From the NCBI RefSeq assembly GCF_045038035.1, contig NZ_CP173427.1, positions 434,001 through 498,000 on the forward strand: a DNA stretch of 64,000 bases. The letters are read 5' to 3'. Below the pieces are notes generated by a model. The model was not told the origin of the DNA. It made no database searches and saw only the letters and a list, made by a program, of their open reading frames with translations. Positions 49,770 to 58,544 of this stretch are shown here, piece by piece. The translations under genes were made by a program, and so were the position numbers. This DNA comes from Paenibacillus_F chitinolyticus_A (GTDB taxonomy: Bacteria; Bacillota; Bacilli; Paenibacillales; NBRC-103111). Every line of letters starts with the position of its first letter. Position 1 is the first letter of the stretch.

Positions 49770-50079
49770 GCCGGGCCGAGCGCAGTGCGGGCGAAAGCTT
49801 CGGCACTGCGGGGCCGGGAGGCCAGAGGGCGGCCGCTTCCCGTCTAACCTGCGGAGGAGCATCCCCCCCGGATATAAGTCCGTGCCCGGATGCGGCGACA
49901 ACGGCCCTGCAGCCTGCGGGGCCGCTCCTGCATGGAGAGCTGAACGCCCGCGCCGGATGCCGCTTTTCGCAGCTTTAGAGCAGAAGCGACATACCGGGTC
50001 AAAACCTACACATATAAGAAACGAGATAGATCAGGTAAACTAGCAGACAAACTGGGATATTATTGGAGGAACCGAAGCC
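49770..50079. other. GC-rich intergenic gap with hairpins
   Basis: Inverted repeats such as CGCAGTGC...GCACTGCG (from ~49788) and GGCCCTGCA...TGCGGGGCC (~49911-49925) are visible; none has a T run. No gene is seen. The ribosome site TTGGAGGAA of the GH125 gene ends the gap. Confidence 0.6.
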
Positions 50080-51399
50080 ATGGAACAATTCAGACTGCCC
50101 AAAATTCCGATGCCTAAGCTGGAGCTCCCGCAGGCCATCGAGGAAGTATTGAAGGAAGCCGAAGTGAAGCTGGCGCACCGCCCGAAGCTTCTTCAACTGT
50201 TCAAGAACTGTTTCCCGAACACGCTGGAAACGACGACGAAACTGCTGGATGACGGCACTACCTTCGTCATTACCGGAGACATCCCGGCCTCCTGGCTGCG
50301 GGATTCGGTCGAGCAGGTGATCCAATATGTGCCTTTTGCCAAAGAAGACAAGGATCTGCAGCGTATTATCGGCGGCCTCATCAAGCGCCATATCGCTTAC
50401 ATCCATATCGATCCGTATGCGAACGCGTTCAACGAATCCGCCAACGACTGGCACTGGAACACCACCGACATTACGGACATGTCCCCTTGGGTATGGGAGC
50501 GCAAATTCGAGCTCGATTCGCTCTGCTTCTCGATGCGCCTAGCCTACGCGTACTGGAAAGAAACCGAACGGACGGACATTTTCGACGCGGGCTTTAAAAG
50601 CGCGATGCGCAAAATCGTCGAGCTGTTCAAAACCGAGCAGCGCCACTTCGAACAGTCTCCTTACCGCTTCACGCGCGACAACGGCATTCCGACCGATTCG
50701 CTCCGCAACAGCGGCCTGGGGATGCCGGTCAATTATACGGGCATGGTCTGGTCCGGCTTCCGTTCCAGCGACGACGCCTGCGACTTCCATTACAACATTC
50801 CGGCCAATATGTTCGCCGTGGTGGCGCTTCGCCATATGCAGGAATTCGCCGAATGGGTTTTCCGCGATATGGAGTTCCTGAAAGAGCTGAAAGACCTCGA
50901 AGCCGATATCGACCACGGGATTCAGCTGTACGGCATTTACCGCCACCCCGAATTCGGACCGATCTACGCGTACGAGACGGACGGCTTCGGCAACTACTGC
51001 CTGATGGACGATGCGGGTACGCCGGGACTCATGTCCATTCCGTACCTCGGATACGTGAACGCGGACGATCCTATCTACCAGAACACGAGACGCTTCGCGC
51101 TCAGCAAAGAAAATCCGTTCTACTACGAAGGGACCGCGGCAAAAGGAATCGGAAGCCCGCATACGCCTCCGGGCTATATCTGGCACATGGCTTTGTCCAT
51201 GCAGGGACTGACCGCCACGACGGCTGAGGAGAAACTGGAGATGATCGCGATGCTGGAAGCGACCGACGCGGATACGGGCTTTATGCACGAGGGCTTCCAT
51301 GCCGACGATCCGAACACGTTCACGAGAACCTGGTTCGCATGGTCGAACAGCCTCTTCTCCCAGCTCGTTTACCGGGCGATGAAGGACGGACTGCTATGA
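50080..51399 (+). CDS. GH125 exo-alpha-1,6-mannosidase
   Basis: 439 residues, the length of the metal-independent (alpha/alpha)6-barrel GH125 enzymes. Characteristic segments include FVITGDIPASWLRDSVEQV, ANDWHWNTTDITDMSPWVWERKFELDSL, GMVWSGFRSSDDACDFHYNIPANMFAVVALR and the C-terminal HEGFHADDPNTFTRTWFAWSNSLFSQLV. Family members invert alpha-1,6-linked non-reducing mannose. There is no signal peptide, so it acts in the cytosol on imported oligosaccharides. Its stop overlaps the start of the next gene (ATGA), which implies coupled translation. Confidence 0.92.
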   Translation: MEQFRLPKIPMPKLELPQAIEEVLKEAEVKLAHRPKLLQLFKNCFPNTLETTTKLLDDGTTFVITGDIPASWLRDSVEQVIQYVPFAKEDKDLQRIIGGLIKRHIAYIHIDPYANAFNESANDWHWNTTDITDMSPWVWERKFELDSLCFSMRLAYAYWKETERTDIFDAGFKSAMRKIVELFKTEQRHFEQSPYRFTRDNGIPTDSLRNSGLGMPVNYTGMVWSGFRSSDDACDFHYNIPANMFAVVALRHMQEFAEWVFRDMEFLKELKDLEADIDHGIQLYGIYRHPEFGPIYAYETDGFGNYCLMDDAGTPGLMSIPYLGYVNADDPIYQNTRRFALSKENPFYYEGTAAKGIGSPHTPPGYIWHMALSMQGLTATTAEEKLEMIAMLEATDADTGFMHEGFHADDPNTFTRTWFAWSNSLFSQLVYRAMKDGLL

Positions 51400-54300
51400 G
51401 CGTGAATCAGCCGGTCGTTCTTTTCTATGATCCGTCGTTTCCGATAAGCAAAGCAGAACAAGCAAACGTGAAAACAGGCCGGCAGACCGTGCCGGCTTCG
51501 CGGCAAGAAACCCGGCAGCCGGACTCGGGCTCCGGCGCGGGACTATCCGGCGCTGCCGGCGCCGCGCTCCAGACCGATACCCTGGCGGGTATCGGGAACT
51601 TCGTCAGCGCGGACGGCTTGGCCGAAGCCCTGAACGAAGCGGCCGGCGGCTGCTTCGTGAACCTGCACGCGCCGTATTTCCCGAAAGCGGCGTGGCCGGC
51701 CATTCTCGGCTTCCTGTCGAGAGGCGGAAGCCTGATCTCCGTCGGCGGCGCGCCGTTCAAGCATCCGGTGCGCCGCGAGGACGGCGAATGGCACGTGGAA
51801 GCCGAGCAGACGGCTTACCACCAGGAGCTGCACATCCACGAGGCGCTTCGCGTGGACGCTTCTTCCGCGGCGGAACTGTCCGCTTCGGACACGGTCCCGC
51901 TGCTGGCGGGGCAAGAATCGCTGTTTAGCGTGACGGACACGTGGAATCTCGTGCCGCACGTGACCAAAACAAGCGATCTCCCGCACCAGATGGGCTCCGC
52001 CGGACCGATGAGCACGCAGATTTATCCGCTGCTCAAAGGGATTACCGCGGAAGGCCGCGAAGTGTCGGCTCCCGTCGTGCTCTGGGAAAACTCGCGCGGC
52101 AAGTTCGAAGGCTCGCGCTGGCTGTTCGTGAACCAGCCGCTCCGCGCGCAGTTCTGGGAGCAGGGCGGCGCCGCGGCGCTCAAGCAGTGGACGGAATTCT
52201 GCGCGGCAGGCGTGACCGAGCTGTGGCTGAAGCCGAATTACGCGTCCTACGAAGCAGGCGAGCGTCCGCAGCTTACCCTGCAGACCCAGCGGATGACACG
52301 CGCATGCGCGGACAGTCGCGCGAAACGGGCGGAGAGCTGGACGTTCTCCATCACGGTGGAGCACGAGAGCAACTCCGACCGCTGGAGCCATGAGCTTCGG
52401 CAGGAGGTTACCGGCGAATTCGGCCTCGTCCGTATCCCGGTCCCGCTCGACATTCGAAGCGGGCTGTACCGGGTGGAATGCCGGGCCGAATCGGCGCGCG
52501 GCGAGATCCGCATCCTGCGCCAAGGGTTCTGGGGCCTGGACGCCGAGCTTCTGGCGGAAGGCCAGCCGATTGGCCGGAACCGCGACTACTTCATCCAGGA
52601 CGGCAGGCCGCTGCCGGTTGTCGGCATGACCTACATGACTTCCGACGTGGCCCGCAAGTTCCTGTTCCTGCCTAACGCGGCGGTATGGGACCGCGATATG
52701 GCCCAGATGGCCCGCGCGGGCATCAACTGGATCCGTACGGGCATCTGGACCGCTTACCGCAACATTATGCAGGTGGACGGCCATGTGTCGGAAGATGTGC
52801 TAAGGGCGATCGACGCGTTCCTGATGACGGGCAAGAAGCACGGCTTGCAGGTTACGTTCACGTTTTTCTCCTTCACGCCGGAAACATGGGAAGGGGTCAA
52901 TCCTTATCTCGATCCGCAGAGCGTGGAAGCGCAGAAGCGGTTTATCCGCTCCATCGTTTCGCGCCACCGGACCACGAAGAACGTGGATTGGGATCTGATC
53001 AACGAGCCGTCCATGTTCGAGCCGGAAAAAATCTTCTCCGACGGCCCGCGATCCTGCCGCGATCCTTTCGAGAAAGCGGCCTTTATAGAGTGGCTCCGCG
53101 ATCGGCACGGCTCTATCGAAGCGCTTCAGGAACGGTGGAACATGTCCCCGGAGCAGCTTCCGGATTTTGCGGCTGCTGCCGTACCGGAAGCCGAGGAAAT
53201 CAACTTCGACGTGCAGGACATGCACCGCGGCAAGAAAGGGACCCGCTGGCTGGACTACTGCCTGTTCTCCATGGACATGCACAACCGCTGGGCGAAGGAG
53301 CTCTACGAGACGATCAAAGAGCAGTGCCCGGATCATCTCGTGACGGTCGGGCAGGACGAAGCGCTCGGAGCCCAGAGACCGTCGCCGTTCTTCTACGAAG
53401 AAGCCGTCGACTATACGACCGTGCATTCTTGGTGGCTGAACGACCAGCTTCTCTGGGACGGCATTTTCGCCAAAACGGCGCATAAACCGAATCTCGTCCA
53501 GGAAACCGGCATCATGTACGTGGAAACGCCGGACGGCCGGGCGAAACGGACCGAGACGGAGCTGCGGAACCTGCTGGAGCGCAAGTATGCCTACGCGTTC
53601 GCGACAGGAGGGGCAGGGGCGGTCCACTGGATCTGGAACACGAACTTTTATATGGATAATGCCAACGAATCGCATATCGGGGCTCTCCGGGCAGACGGTA
53701 CGGAGAAGCCGGAAGCGGACGTTTCCTATGATTTCGGAACGTTTATGGCCGGTATTCGCGATTTGTTCCGGGAACGCAAGCTGGAGGAAGTCGTCGCCGT
53801 TTTCCCGTATTCGAACGATTTTTCGAACCGGAAGCTGGCGTTCGATGCCACGACCCGGCTGACGCGTGTGCTGGCTTACCAGTTGAACCAGCCTTTCCGA
53901 GCGGCATCGGAGTATCACCTGGATGCGCTGGAGCAAGGACCGGTCAAGCTGATCCTGCTGCCTAGCGCCCATAACGTGGACGATCAGGCAATGGCGGAGC
54001 TCGTGGAGTTTGTAAAACGTACGGGAGCCGTGCTGCTGGCGACAGGTCCGCTGGGCATCGACGCGTACTGGAGAGAGACGGACCGCCTGGACGAAGTATT
54101 GGGCAGCGGCAAGCTCGCCAACGTACGCCGGGAAGAAATGCTGAGCATCGGCGGCTCCATCCATCCGGTTTCATTCGGACAGAGACGCATTGCGGAAACC
54201 GTCAAGGAAATCCGCCTGAACAGTTTGGCCGAGGGAGACGGCATCGGCACGGAACCCGCAGCCGGAAACGGAACCGGCGTAACGCGACAAGAAGCCGGCA

Positions 54301-54701
54301 GCCCGCAAGGCGACGCTGTGGTGGATATACCGCTCGGCAAGGGCCGCCTGATCTGGAGCCCGCTGCCCGTCGAGCTTAACGAGAGAACCGAAGCCGTCGC
54401 CGGACTCTACCGGTACGCTCTTGAGGCGGCGGGCTGCGACAGCGGTCTGGAATGGCGCCGCGGGGGGAATTTGCCGGGCGTGTACGGCCGCAAAATCAGC
54501 TTCGAGGCAGGCTCGCTATTCGTATTCGTTTCCGAATTCGCCTGGGATGCCCCGGTAGAAGTGAAGGACACGGAGACCGGCGCGGTCTACTCCTTCCTGC
54601 TGGAGAAAGAGCGGTCCGTCCTGTTCGCCGCCGATTCGGCAGGCAAGCTTCTCTCCGTTTACCGGCCGGATGAGGTTCAAATCCGCGTAAGCAGCGAGTA
54701 A
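51396..54701 (+). CDS. Large clan GH-A glycoside hydrolase of unclear family
   Basis: 1101 residues, no signal peptide, so presumably cytosolic. Residues ~1-330 form a poorly recognised region containing Rossmann-like and beta parts. Around 400-720 is a TIM barrel of clan GH-A type: GMTYMTSDVARKF, MARAGINWIRTGIWTAYR, the acid/base candidate E537 in DLINEPS and the nucleophile candidate E703 in LVQETGIMYVET. A GH42-like trimerisation-type domain (VKLILLPSAHNVDDQAMAELVEFVKRTGAVLLATGP) and a beta tail follow. The start ATG overlaps the GH125 stop. Between two alpha-mannosidases, the obvious candidate role is a beta-mannosidase or beta-galactosidase acting on the same glycan; this is inference and the family is not settled. 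Confidence 0.75.
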   Translation: MSVNQPVVLFYDPSFPISKAEQANVKTGRQTVPASRQETRQPDSGSGAGLSGAAGAALQTDTLAGIGNFVSADGLAEALNEAAGGCFVNLHAPYFPKAAWPAILGFLSRGGSLISVGGAPFKHPVRREDGEWHVEAEQTAYHQELHIHEALRVDASSAAELSASDTVPLLAGQESLFSVTDTWNLVPHVTKTSDLPHQMGSAGPMSTQIYPLLKGITAEGREVSAPVVLWENSRGKFEGSRWLFVNQPLRAQFWEQGGAAALKQWTEFCAAGVTELWLKPNYASYEAGERPQLTLQTQRMTRACADSRAKRAESWTFSITVEHESNSDRWSHELRQEVTGEFGLVRIPVPLDIRSGLYRVECRAESARGEIRILRQGFWGLDAELLAEGQPIGRNRDYFIQDGRPLPVVGMTYMTSDVARKFLFLPNAAVWDRDMAQMARAGINWIRTGIWTAYRNIMQVDGHVSEDVLRAIDAFLMTGKKHGLQVTFTFFSFTPETWEGVNPYLDPQSVEAQKRFIRSIVSRHRTTKNVDWDLINEPSMFEPEKIFSDGPRSCRDPFEKAAFIEWLRDRHGSIEALQERWNMSPEQLPDFAAAAVPEAEEINFDVQDMHRGKKGTRWLDYCLFSMDMHNRWAKELYETIKEQCPDHLVTVGQDEALGAQRPSPFFYEEAVDYTTVHSWWLNDQLLWDGIFAKTAHKPNLVQETGIMYVETPDGRAKRTETELRNLLERKYAYAFATGGAGAVHWIWNTNFYMDNANESHIGALRADGTEKPEADVSYDFGTFMAGIRDLFRERKLEEVVAVFPYSNDFSNRKLAFDATTRLTRVLAYQLNQPFRAASEYHLDALEQGPVKLILLPSAHNVDDQAMAELVEFVKRTGAVLLATGPLGIDAYWRETDRLDEVLGSGKLANVRREEMLSIGGSIHPVSFGQRRIAETVKEIRLNSLAEGDGIGTEPAAGNGTGVTRQEAGSPQGDAVVDIPLGKGRLIWSPLPVELNERTEAVAGLYRYALEAAGCDSGLEWRRGGNLPGVYGRKISFEAGSLFVFVSEFAWDAPVEVKDTETGAVYSFLLEKERSVLFAADSAGKLLSVYRPDEVQIRVSSE

Positions 54702-54819
54702 GACGCGATGGAGCGTAAGGGTACGTGTTTAGATACGTGTTCGGGTACGTCTGCACGTACCTGCGTTATCCATAACCCGTCAGGCAGTCCCTTATTTTTA
54801 ACTAACGACAATTCAAGCT

Positions 54820-54862
54820 GGAGAACACGCCGCTCTGACGCGGCGCTCTCCGGCCCTTTTTT
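54820..54862 (+). terminator. Terminator before the GH38 gene
   Basis: GGAGA...GCCGC pairs with GCGGC...TCTCC, followed by a T run. GH38 could therefore be partly uncoupled from the preceding genes. Confidence 0.75.
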
Positions 54863-54914
54863 CAAATAGAAGATCTCACAAAGCATCACCACAAAGAAGG
54901 GGAGGCGAACGATC

Positions 54915-57638
54915 ATGAGCAAAAAAAGAACGGCGCACATTATTTCCCACACGCACTGGGACCGCGAATGGTACCTGCCTTACGAAAAGCACCACGTCCG
55001 GCTCGTGAAGCTGGTCGATACGCTGCTGGATAAACTGGATACGGGCCCGGATTACAAAAGCTTTTATCTAGACGGCCAGACCATCATTCTCGAAGACTAT
55101 TTGCAGGTTCGCCCGGAGCAGAAGGAACGTTTGGAGAAATACATCCGCGAAGGCCGTATTTTTATCGGCCCCTGGTATATCCTGCAGGATGCTTTTCTGA
55201 CCAGCCCCGAGGCAAACGTCCGCAACATGCAGATCGGGCACCAGGACGCCAAAAAGTACGGACAAATATCCAAAATCGGGTATTTCCCGGATACGTTCGG
55301 CATTTACGGGCAGGCGCCCCAGATTTTGCGGCAGGCGGGCATCCGCAACGCGTTTTTCGGCCGCGGCGTGAAGCCGACGGGCTTTAACAACACCGTATCG
55401 GACTCCGGATACGAATCGTCGTTCTCGGAGCTGATCTGGGAAGGAACGGACGGCTCCAAGGTGCTCGGCGTCCTGTTCGCGAACTGGTATTCCAACGGCA
55501 ACGAAGTGCCCGCCGGCGAAGAGGAAGCGAAGGCGTACTGGGCCCGCAAGCTTGCGGATGCCGAGAAGTATGCGTCCACGGGAGAGCTCCTGTTCATGAA
55601 CGGCTGCGACCATCAGCCGATCCAGCTCGACCTGCCGGAAGCGATCGAAACGGCGCGGAAGCTGTACCCGGACACGGAGTTCGTCCATTCGAACTTCGCG
55701 GCGTATCTGGAGGCGCTGGGCGATAGCGTAGAGCGCGAACTGTCCTCCGTCAAGGGCGAGCTGCGCAGCCAGCGTACGGACGGCTGGTCTACGCTCGTCA
55801 ATACGGCGTCGGCCCGCGTCTACTTGAAGCAGATGAACCAGGAAGGCCAGGCGCTGCTTGAAAAAGTAGCCGAGCCGCTCGCTTCCTTCGCGCATCTGCT
55901 CGGAGAGCAGTACCCGCATCATCTGTTTACGTATGCCTGGAAAACGCTGATGCAGAACCATCCGCACGACAGCATCTGCGGCTGCAGCGTGGACGAAGTG
56001 CACCGCGAAATGGTGACGCGGTTCGAGAAGAGCCGCCACGTGGCGGAATCCATCGTGGACGACAGCAAGCGTGCCATCGCCGAAGCGGTCGACACGAGCG
56101 TGTTCGCGGGATTCGGCGAGGATGCCCTTCCGGTCGTTGTGTTCAACACGACAGGCTGGGAACGGACCGGCACCGTCTCCATCGAGCTCGATGCGGCGCG
56201 TCTGTACTTCCGGGAAGGTTATTCCCTGGAAGAAACGGCAAGCCGCATGAAGAACGTGGACCTGTCGGGCCGCGTGCTTGTCGACGCGGAAGGCAAGACC
56301 GTCCCGTGCACGGTGGAGGACCTCGGTCTACTGTTCGGCTACGACCTGCCGGACGACCGGTTCCGCCAGCCGTATTCGTGCCGCAAGGTGAAACTGACGT
56401 TCGAAGCGCGGAACGTTCCGGCGCTCGGACTCCAGACCTACGCGTGGGTGCGCAGCGATAAGGCGCCGTCCGCGCCCGCTTCCCTGTTCGCAGGCGAACG
56501 CGTTCTGGAGAACGAGAGCCTCAAAGTCGAGATCGCGCAGGACGGATCGTTTGCGCTGACCGACAAGGCAAACGGACGGACGTACCGCGATCTCGGCGTG
56601 TACGAGAACACCGGAGACATCGGCAACGAGTACATGTACAAGCAGCCGGAAGGCGAAACCGCGCTGACCACGAAAGGTCTTCCCGCACAGGTTCGCGTGC
56701 TGGAAGACACGGCTTTCCGCGCTTCCGTGGAAATCGTCCACGAGTGGGAAATTCCCGTGTCCGCCGACGAGACGCTGGACCGGGAGCAGCGGGAAATCGT
56801 GTATTTCCCGCACCGCAAAGCCCAGCGTTCCGCCGAGACCGTGCCGATGGTCATCCGCACCGTCGTCAGCCTGGACCGCGGAGGCAAGGGCGTGGAGCTG
56901 TCCGTCTCCTTCAACAATCAGGCGAAGGATCACCGCATCCGCGCGCTGTTCCCGACGGACCTTCAGGCAAGCTCGCATGCGGCCGATTCCGTCTTCGAAA
57001 TCGCCCGCAGAGACAACGAGCCTGCGGCTGAGTGGGAAAACCCGAGCAACACGCAGCATCAGCAGGCGTTTGTCGATGTGAGCGAGGCTCAGGCCGGTCT
57101 GACGGTCGCCAACCTCGGCCTGAGCGAGTACGAAGTGCTGCGCGACGGGCGCAACACCATCGCCGTGACGCTGCTCCGCGCGGTCGGAGAGCTCGGCGAC
57201 TGGGGACTGTTCCCGACACCGGAAGCGCAGTGTCCGGGCGAGCAGACCGCTCGCCTGATGCTGATTCCGCACGGCGGTGACGGCATCGCCTCCGGCGCTT
57301 ATGCGCAGGCGTACCAGTTCCAGATCCCGTGGACCCTCTGCCAGACCGGCGTGCATACAGGCGCTGTTCAGCCTATCTATGCGCCTGTCCAATGGGAGAG
57401 CCGGGAGCTGGCCTTCTCCTCGCTCAAAATGAACGAGGAGTCGGGAGACATTCTTCTCCGCTGGTTCAACATGAGCCCGCAGCAGGCGGAGCTGCCCGTG
57501 AGTACCTCGCTGTCTCACAGCGGCTTCTACAAGAGCAGTATCATGGAGGAAGCGGGGGAGACGATTCCTGCGGAGAGCGGCGCCATCCGCGTGTCTGCCG
57601 CGCCTCATGAGATCGTGACCATCGGGCTTCGCCAATAG
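54915..57638 (+). CDS. GH38 alpha-mannosidase (MngB-like)
   Basis: 907 residues. The zinc-binding start motif H12-T-H14-W-D16-REW is present (IISHTHWDREWYLPY). The nucleophile candidate is D126 in GYFPDTFGIYGQAPQILRQAG, and a further metal motif is QNHPHDSICGCSVDEVH. The C-terminal beta-sandwich domains span ~400-900. Family enzymes retain configuration and remove alpha-linked mannose from oligosaccharides or mannosyl-glycerate. No signal peptide is seen, so it works in the cytosol with the GH125 enzyme on imported mannosides. GGGGAGG precedes the ATG, and a very strong terminator follows. Confidence 0.93.
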   Translation: MSKKRTAHIISHTHWDREWYLPYEKHHVRLVKLVDTLLDKLDTGPDYKSFYLDGQTIILEDYLQVRPEQKERLEKYIREGRIFIGPWYILQDAFLTSPEANVRNMQIGHQDAKKYGQISKIGYFPDTFGIYGQAPQILRQAGIRNAFFGRGVKPTGFNNTVSDSGYESSFSELIWEGTDGSKVLGVLFANWYSNGNEVPAGEEEAKAYWARKLADAEKYASTGELLFMNGCDHQPIQLDLPEAIETARKLYPDTEFVHSNFAAYLEALGDSVERELSSVKGELRSQRTDGWSTLVNTASARVYLKQMNQEGQALLEKVAEPLASFAHLLGEQYPHHLFTYAWKTLMQNHPHDSICGCSVDEVHREMVTRFEKSRHVAESIVDDSKRAIAEAVDTSVFAGFGEDALPVVVFNTTGWERTGTVSIELDAARLYFREGYSLEETASRMKNVDLSGRVLVDAEGKTVPCTVEDLGLLFGYDLPDDRFRQPYSCRKVKLTFEARNVPALGLQTYAWVRSDKAPSAPASLFAGERVLENESLKVEIAQDGSFALTDKANGRTYRDLGVYENTGDIGNEYMYKQPEGETALTTKGLPAQVRVLEDTAFRASVEIVHEWEIPVSADETLDREQREIVYFPHRKAQRSAETVPMVIRTVVSLDRGGKGVELSVSFNNQAKDHRIRALFPTDLQASSHAADSVFEIARRDNEPAAEWENPSNTQHQQAFVDVSEAQAGLTVANLGLSEYEVLRDGRNTIAVTLLRAVGELGDWGLFPTPEAQCPGEQTARLMLIPHGGDGIASGAYAQAYQFQIPWTLCQTGVHTGAVQPIYAPVQWESRELAFSSLKMNEESGDILLRWFNMSPQQAELPVSTSLSHSGFYKSSIMEEAGETIPAESGAIRVSAAPHEIVTIGLRQ

Positions 57639-57651
57639 AAGATCAATCAAA

Positions 57652-57706
57652 CAAATCGGGCAGACTACGGCTTTTAAGGCCGGAGTCTGCCCGATTTTAT
57701 TTTTGT
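57652..57706 (+). terminator. Terminator ending the mannoside locus
   Basis: AAATCGGGCAGACT pairs with AGTCTGCCCGATTT, with a T-rich tail. Confidence 0.93.
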
Positions 57707-57771
57707 CCTTAAAGAAGGGCCTGTTACGGAGCCTGTTACCTTAATGGAGGATGTCTGAGGGTATATGGTTT

Positions 57772-58332
57772 TTATTCGGCAGCCATTGCGTCTGCTTTCG
57801 TTCTTTGAATCGTACCGAATGGATGCTCGGGCGGCGCATAAATAGAATAAAGTTTAAGCGGTGTATGGCCCGTATTGGTTACATTGTGCCATTTACCGGC
57901 GGGTACCATGATCGCGTATTCATCATACACTCTTTTTTGAACATTTAAATGCTCTTTAGTATCGCCCATCTGAACGAGACCTTGACCCTGTTCAATACGC
58001 AAGAATTGGTCAGTTGTAGGGTGAACTTCTAAACCGATGTCTTCTCCGGGGTTGATACTCATCACCGTGACTTGTAAATGATCTCCTGTCCATAGGACAG
58101 TGCGATAAGTATTGTTTTGCTTTGCGGCCTCGCTAATATTCACGACAAACGGTGTTTTTCCATAATCTTTTAACTCGATTTTGCCGTTTGTGTTTGAGGG
58201 TTGCCGATGGCCAAATCGGTTGGTATTCTCTAATTCATGTGGAATAGCCCGGTACACAGGTTGTCTGGCATAGTTATACACGGGTGCGTTAACGTAGTAT
58301 GGATATGGAAACGGATTTCTGGCGTAATACAT
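57772..58332 (-). CDS. Cupin-domain protein
   Basis: 186 residues. A Tyr/Pro/Asn-rich N-terminus (YYARNPFPYPYYVNAPVYNYARQPVYR) looks like spore-coat or surface material. One cupin domain (~60-175) has motif 1 GEDIGLEVHPTTDQFLRIEQGQG and motif 2 VPAGKWHNVTNTG, with His, Glu and His as possible metal ligands. Such cupins are often annotated as sugar isomerase-like, but no activity is established. Its base composition is markedly AT-richer than the neighbours, suggesting later acquisition. GGGAATGAGGAAACTCC precedes the start on its strand. It is divergent from the iron transporter. Confidence 0.75.
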   Translation of the reverse strand: MYYARNPFPYPYYVNAPVYNYARQPVYRAIPHELENTNRFGHRQPSNTNGKIELKDYGKTPFVVNISEAAKQNNTYRTVLWTGDHLQVTVMSINPGEDIGLEVHPTTDQFLRIEQGQGLVQMGDTKEHLNVQKRVYDEYAIMVPAGKWHNVTNTGHTPLKLYSIYAPPEHPFGTIQRTKADAMAAE

Positions 58333-58419
58333 GGAGTTTCCTCATTCCCTTCACAGAAGTATAAAATAGGGTATTCATGTGGCTTGGGCATGGGTACTCT
58401 TAAAAATCCCCCCAACCGG

Positions 58420-58447
58420 TTGACACAACTGGGGGAGATGTTATAAT
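58420..58447 (+). promoter_or_regulatory. Promoter of the siderophore transport operon
   Basis: Perfect TTGACA (58420-58425) and TATAAT (58442-58447) with a 16-base spacer. Confidence 0.8.
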
Positions 58448-58464
58448 ACTCTACGAACCCAATT

Positions 58465-58483
58465 GATAATGAATCTCATTATT
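58465..58483. promoter_or_regulatory. Fur box
   Basis: GATAATGAATCTCATTATT matches the 19-base Fur consensus GATAATGATAATCATTATC at most positions and lies just downstream of the -10 box. This indicates iron-dependent repression of the transporter. Confidence 0.8.
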
Positions 58484-58544
58484 AATGAGAAACGTTCTTA
58501 CAACCGAGCTACATATACAAAATTACCCGCCCAAAGGACAGCTT

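Noticed and set aside
48195..49901. 568-codon minus-strand frame opposite the permease genes
   Set aside because: Arg/Asp/Gln-rich shadow of the plus-strand codons; the permeases carry EAA motifs and membrane segments.
52800..54164. 454-codon minus-strand frame inside the GH-A gene
   Set aside because: No ribosome site or recognisable protein; the plus-strand enzyme is clear.
54721..54760. Repeated TACGTG words after the GH-A gene, considered as an operator array
   Set aside because: The copies are few and irregular and give only a 6-bp hairpin; nothing further supports a function.
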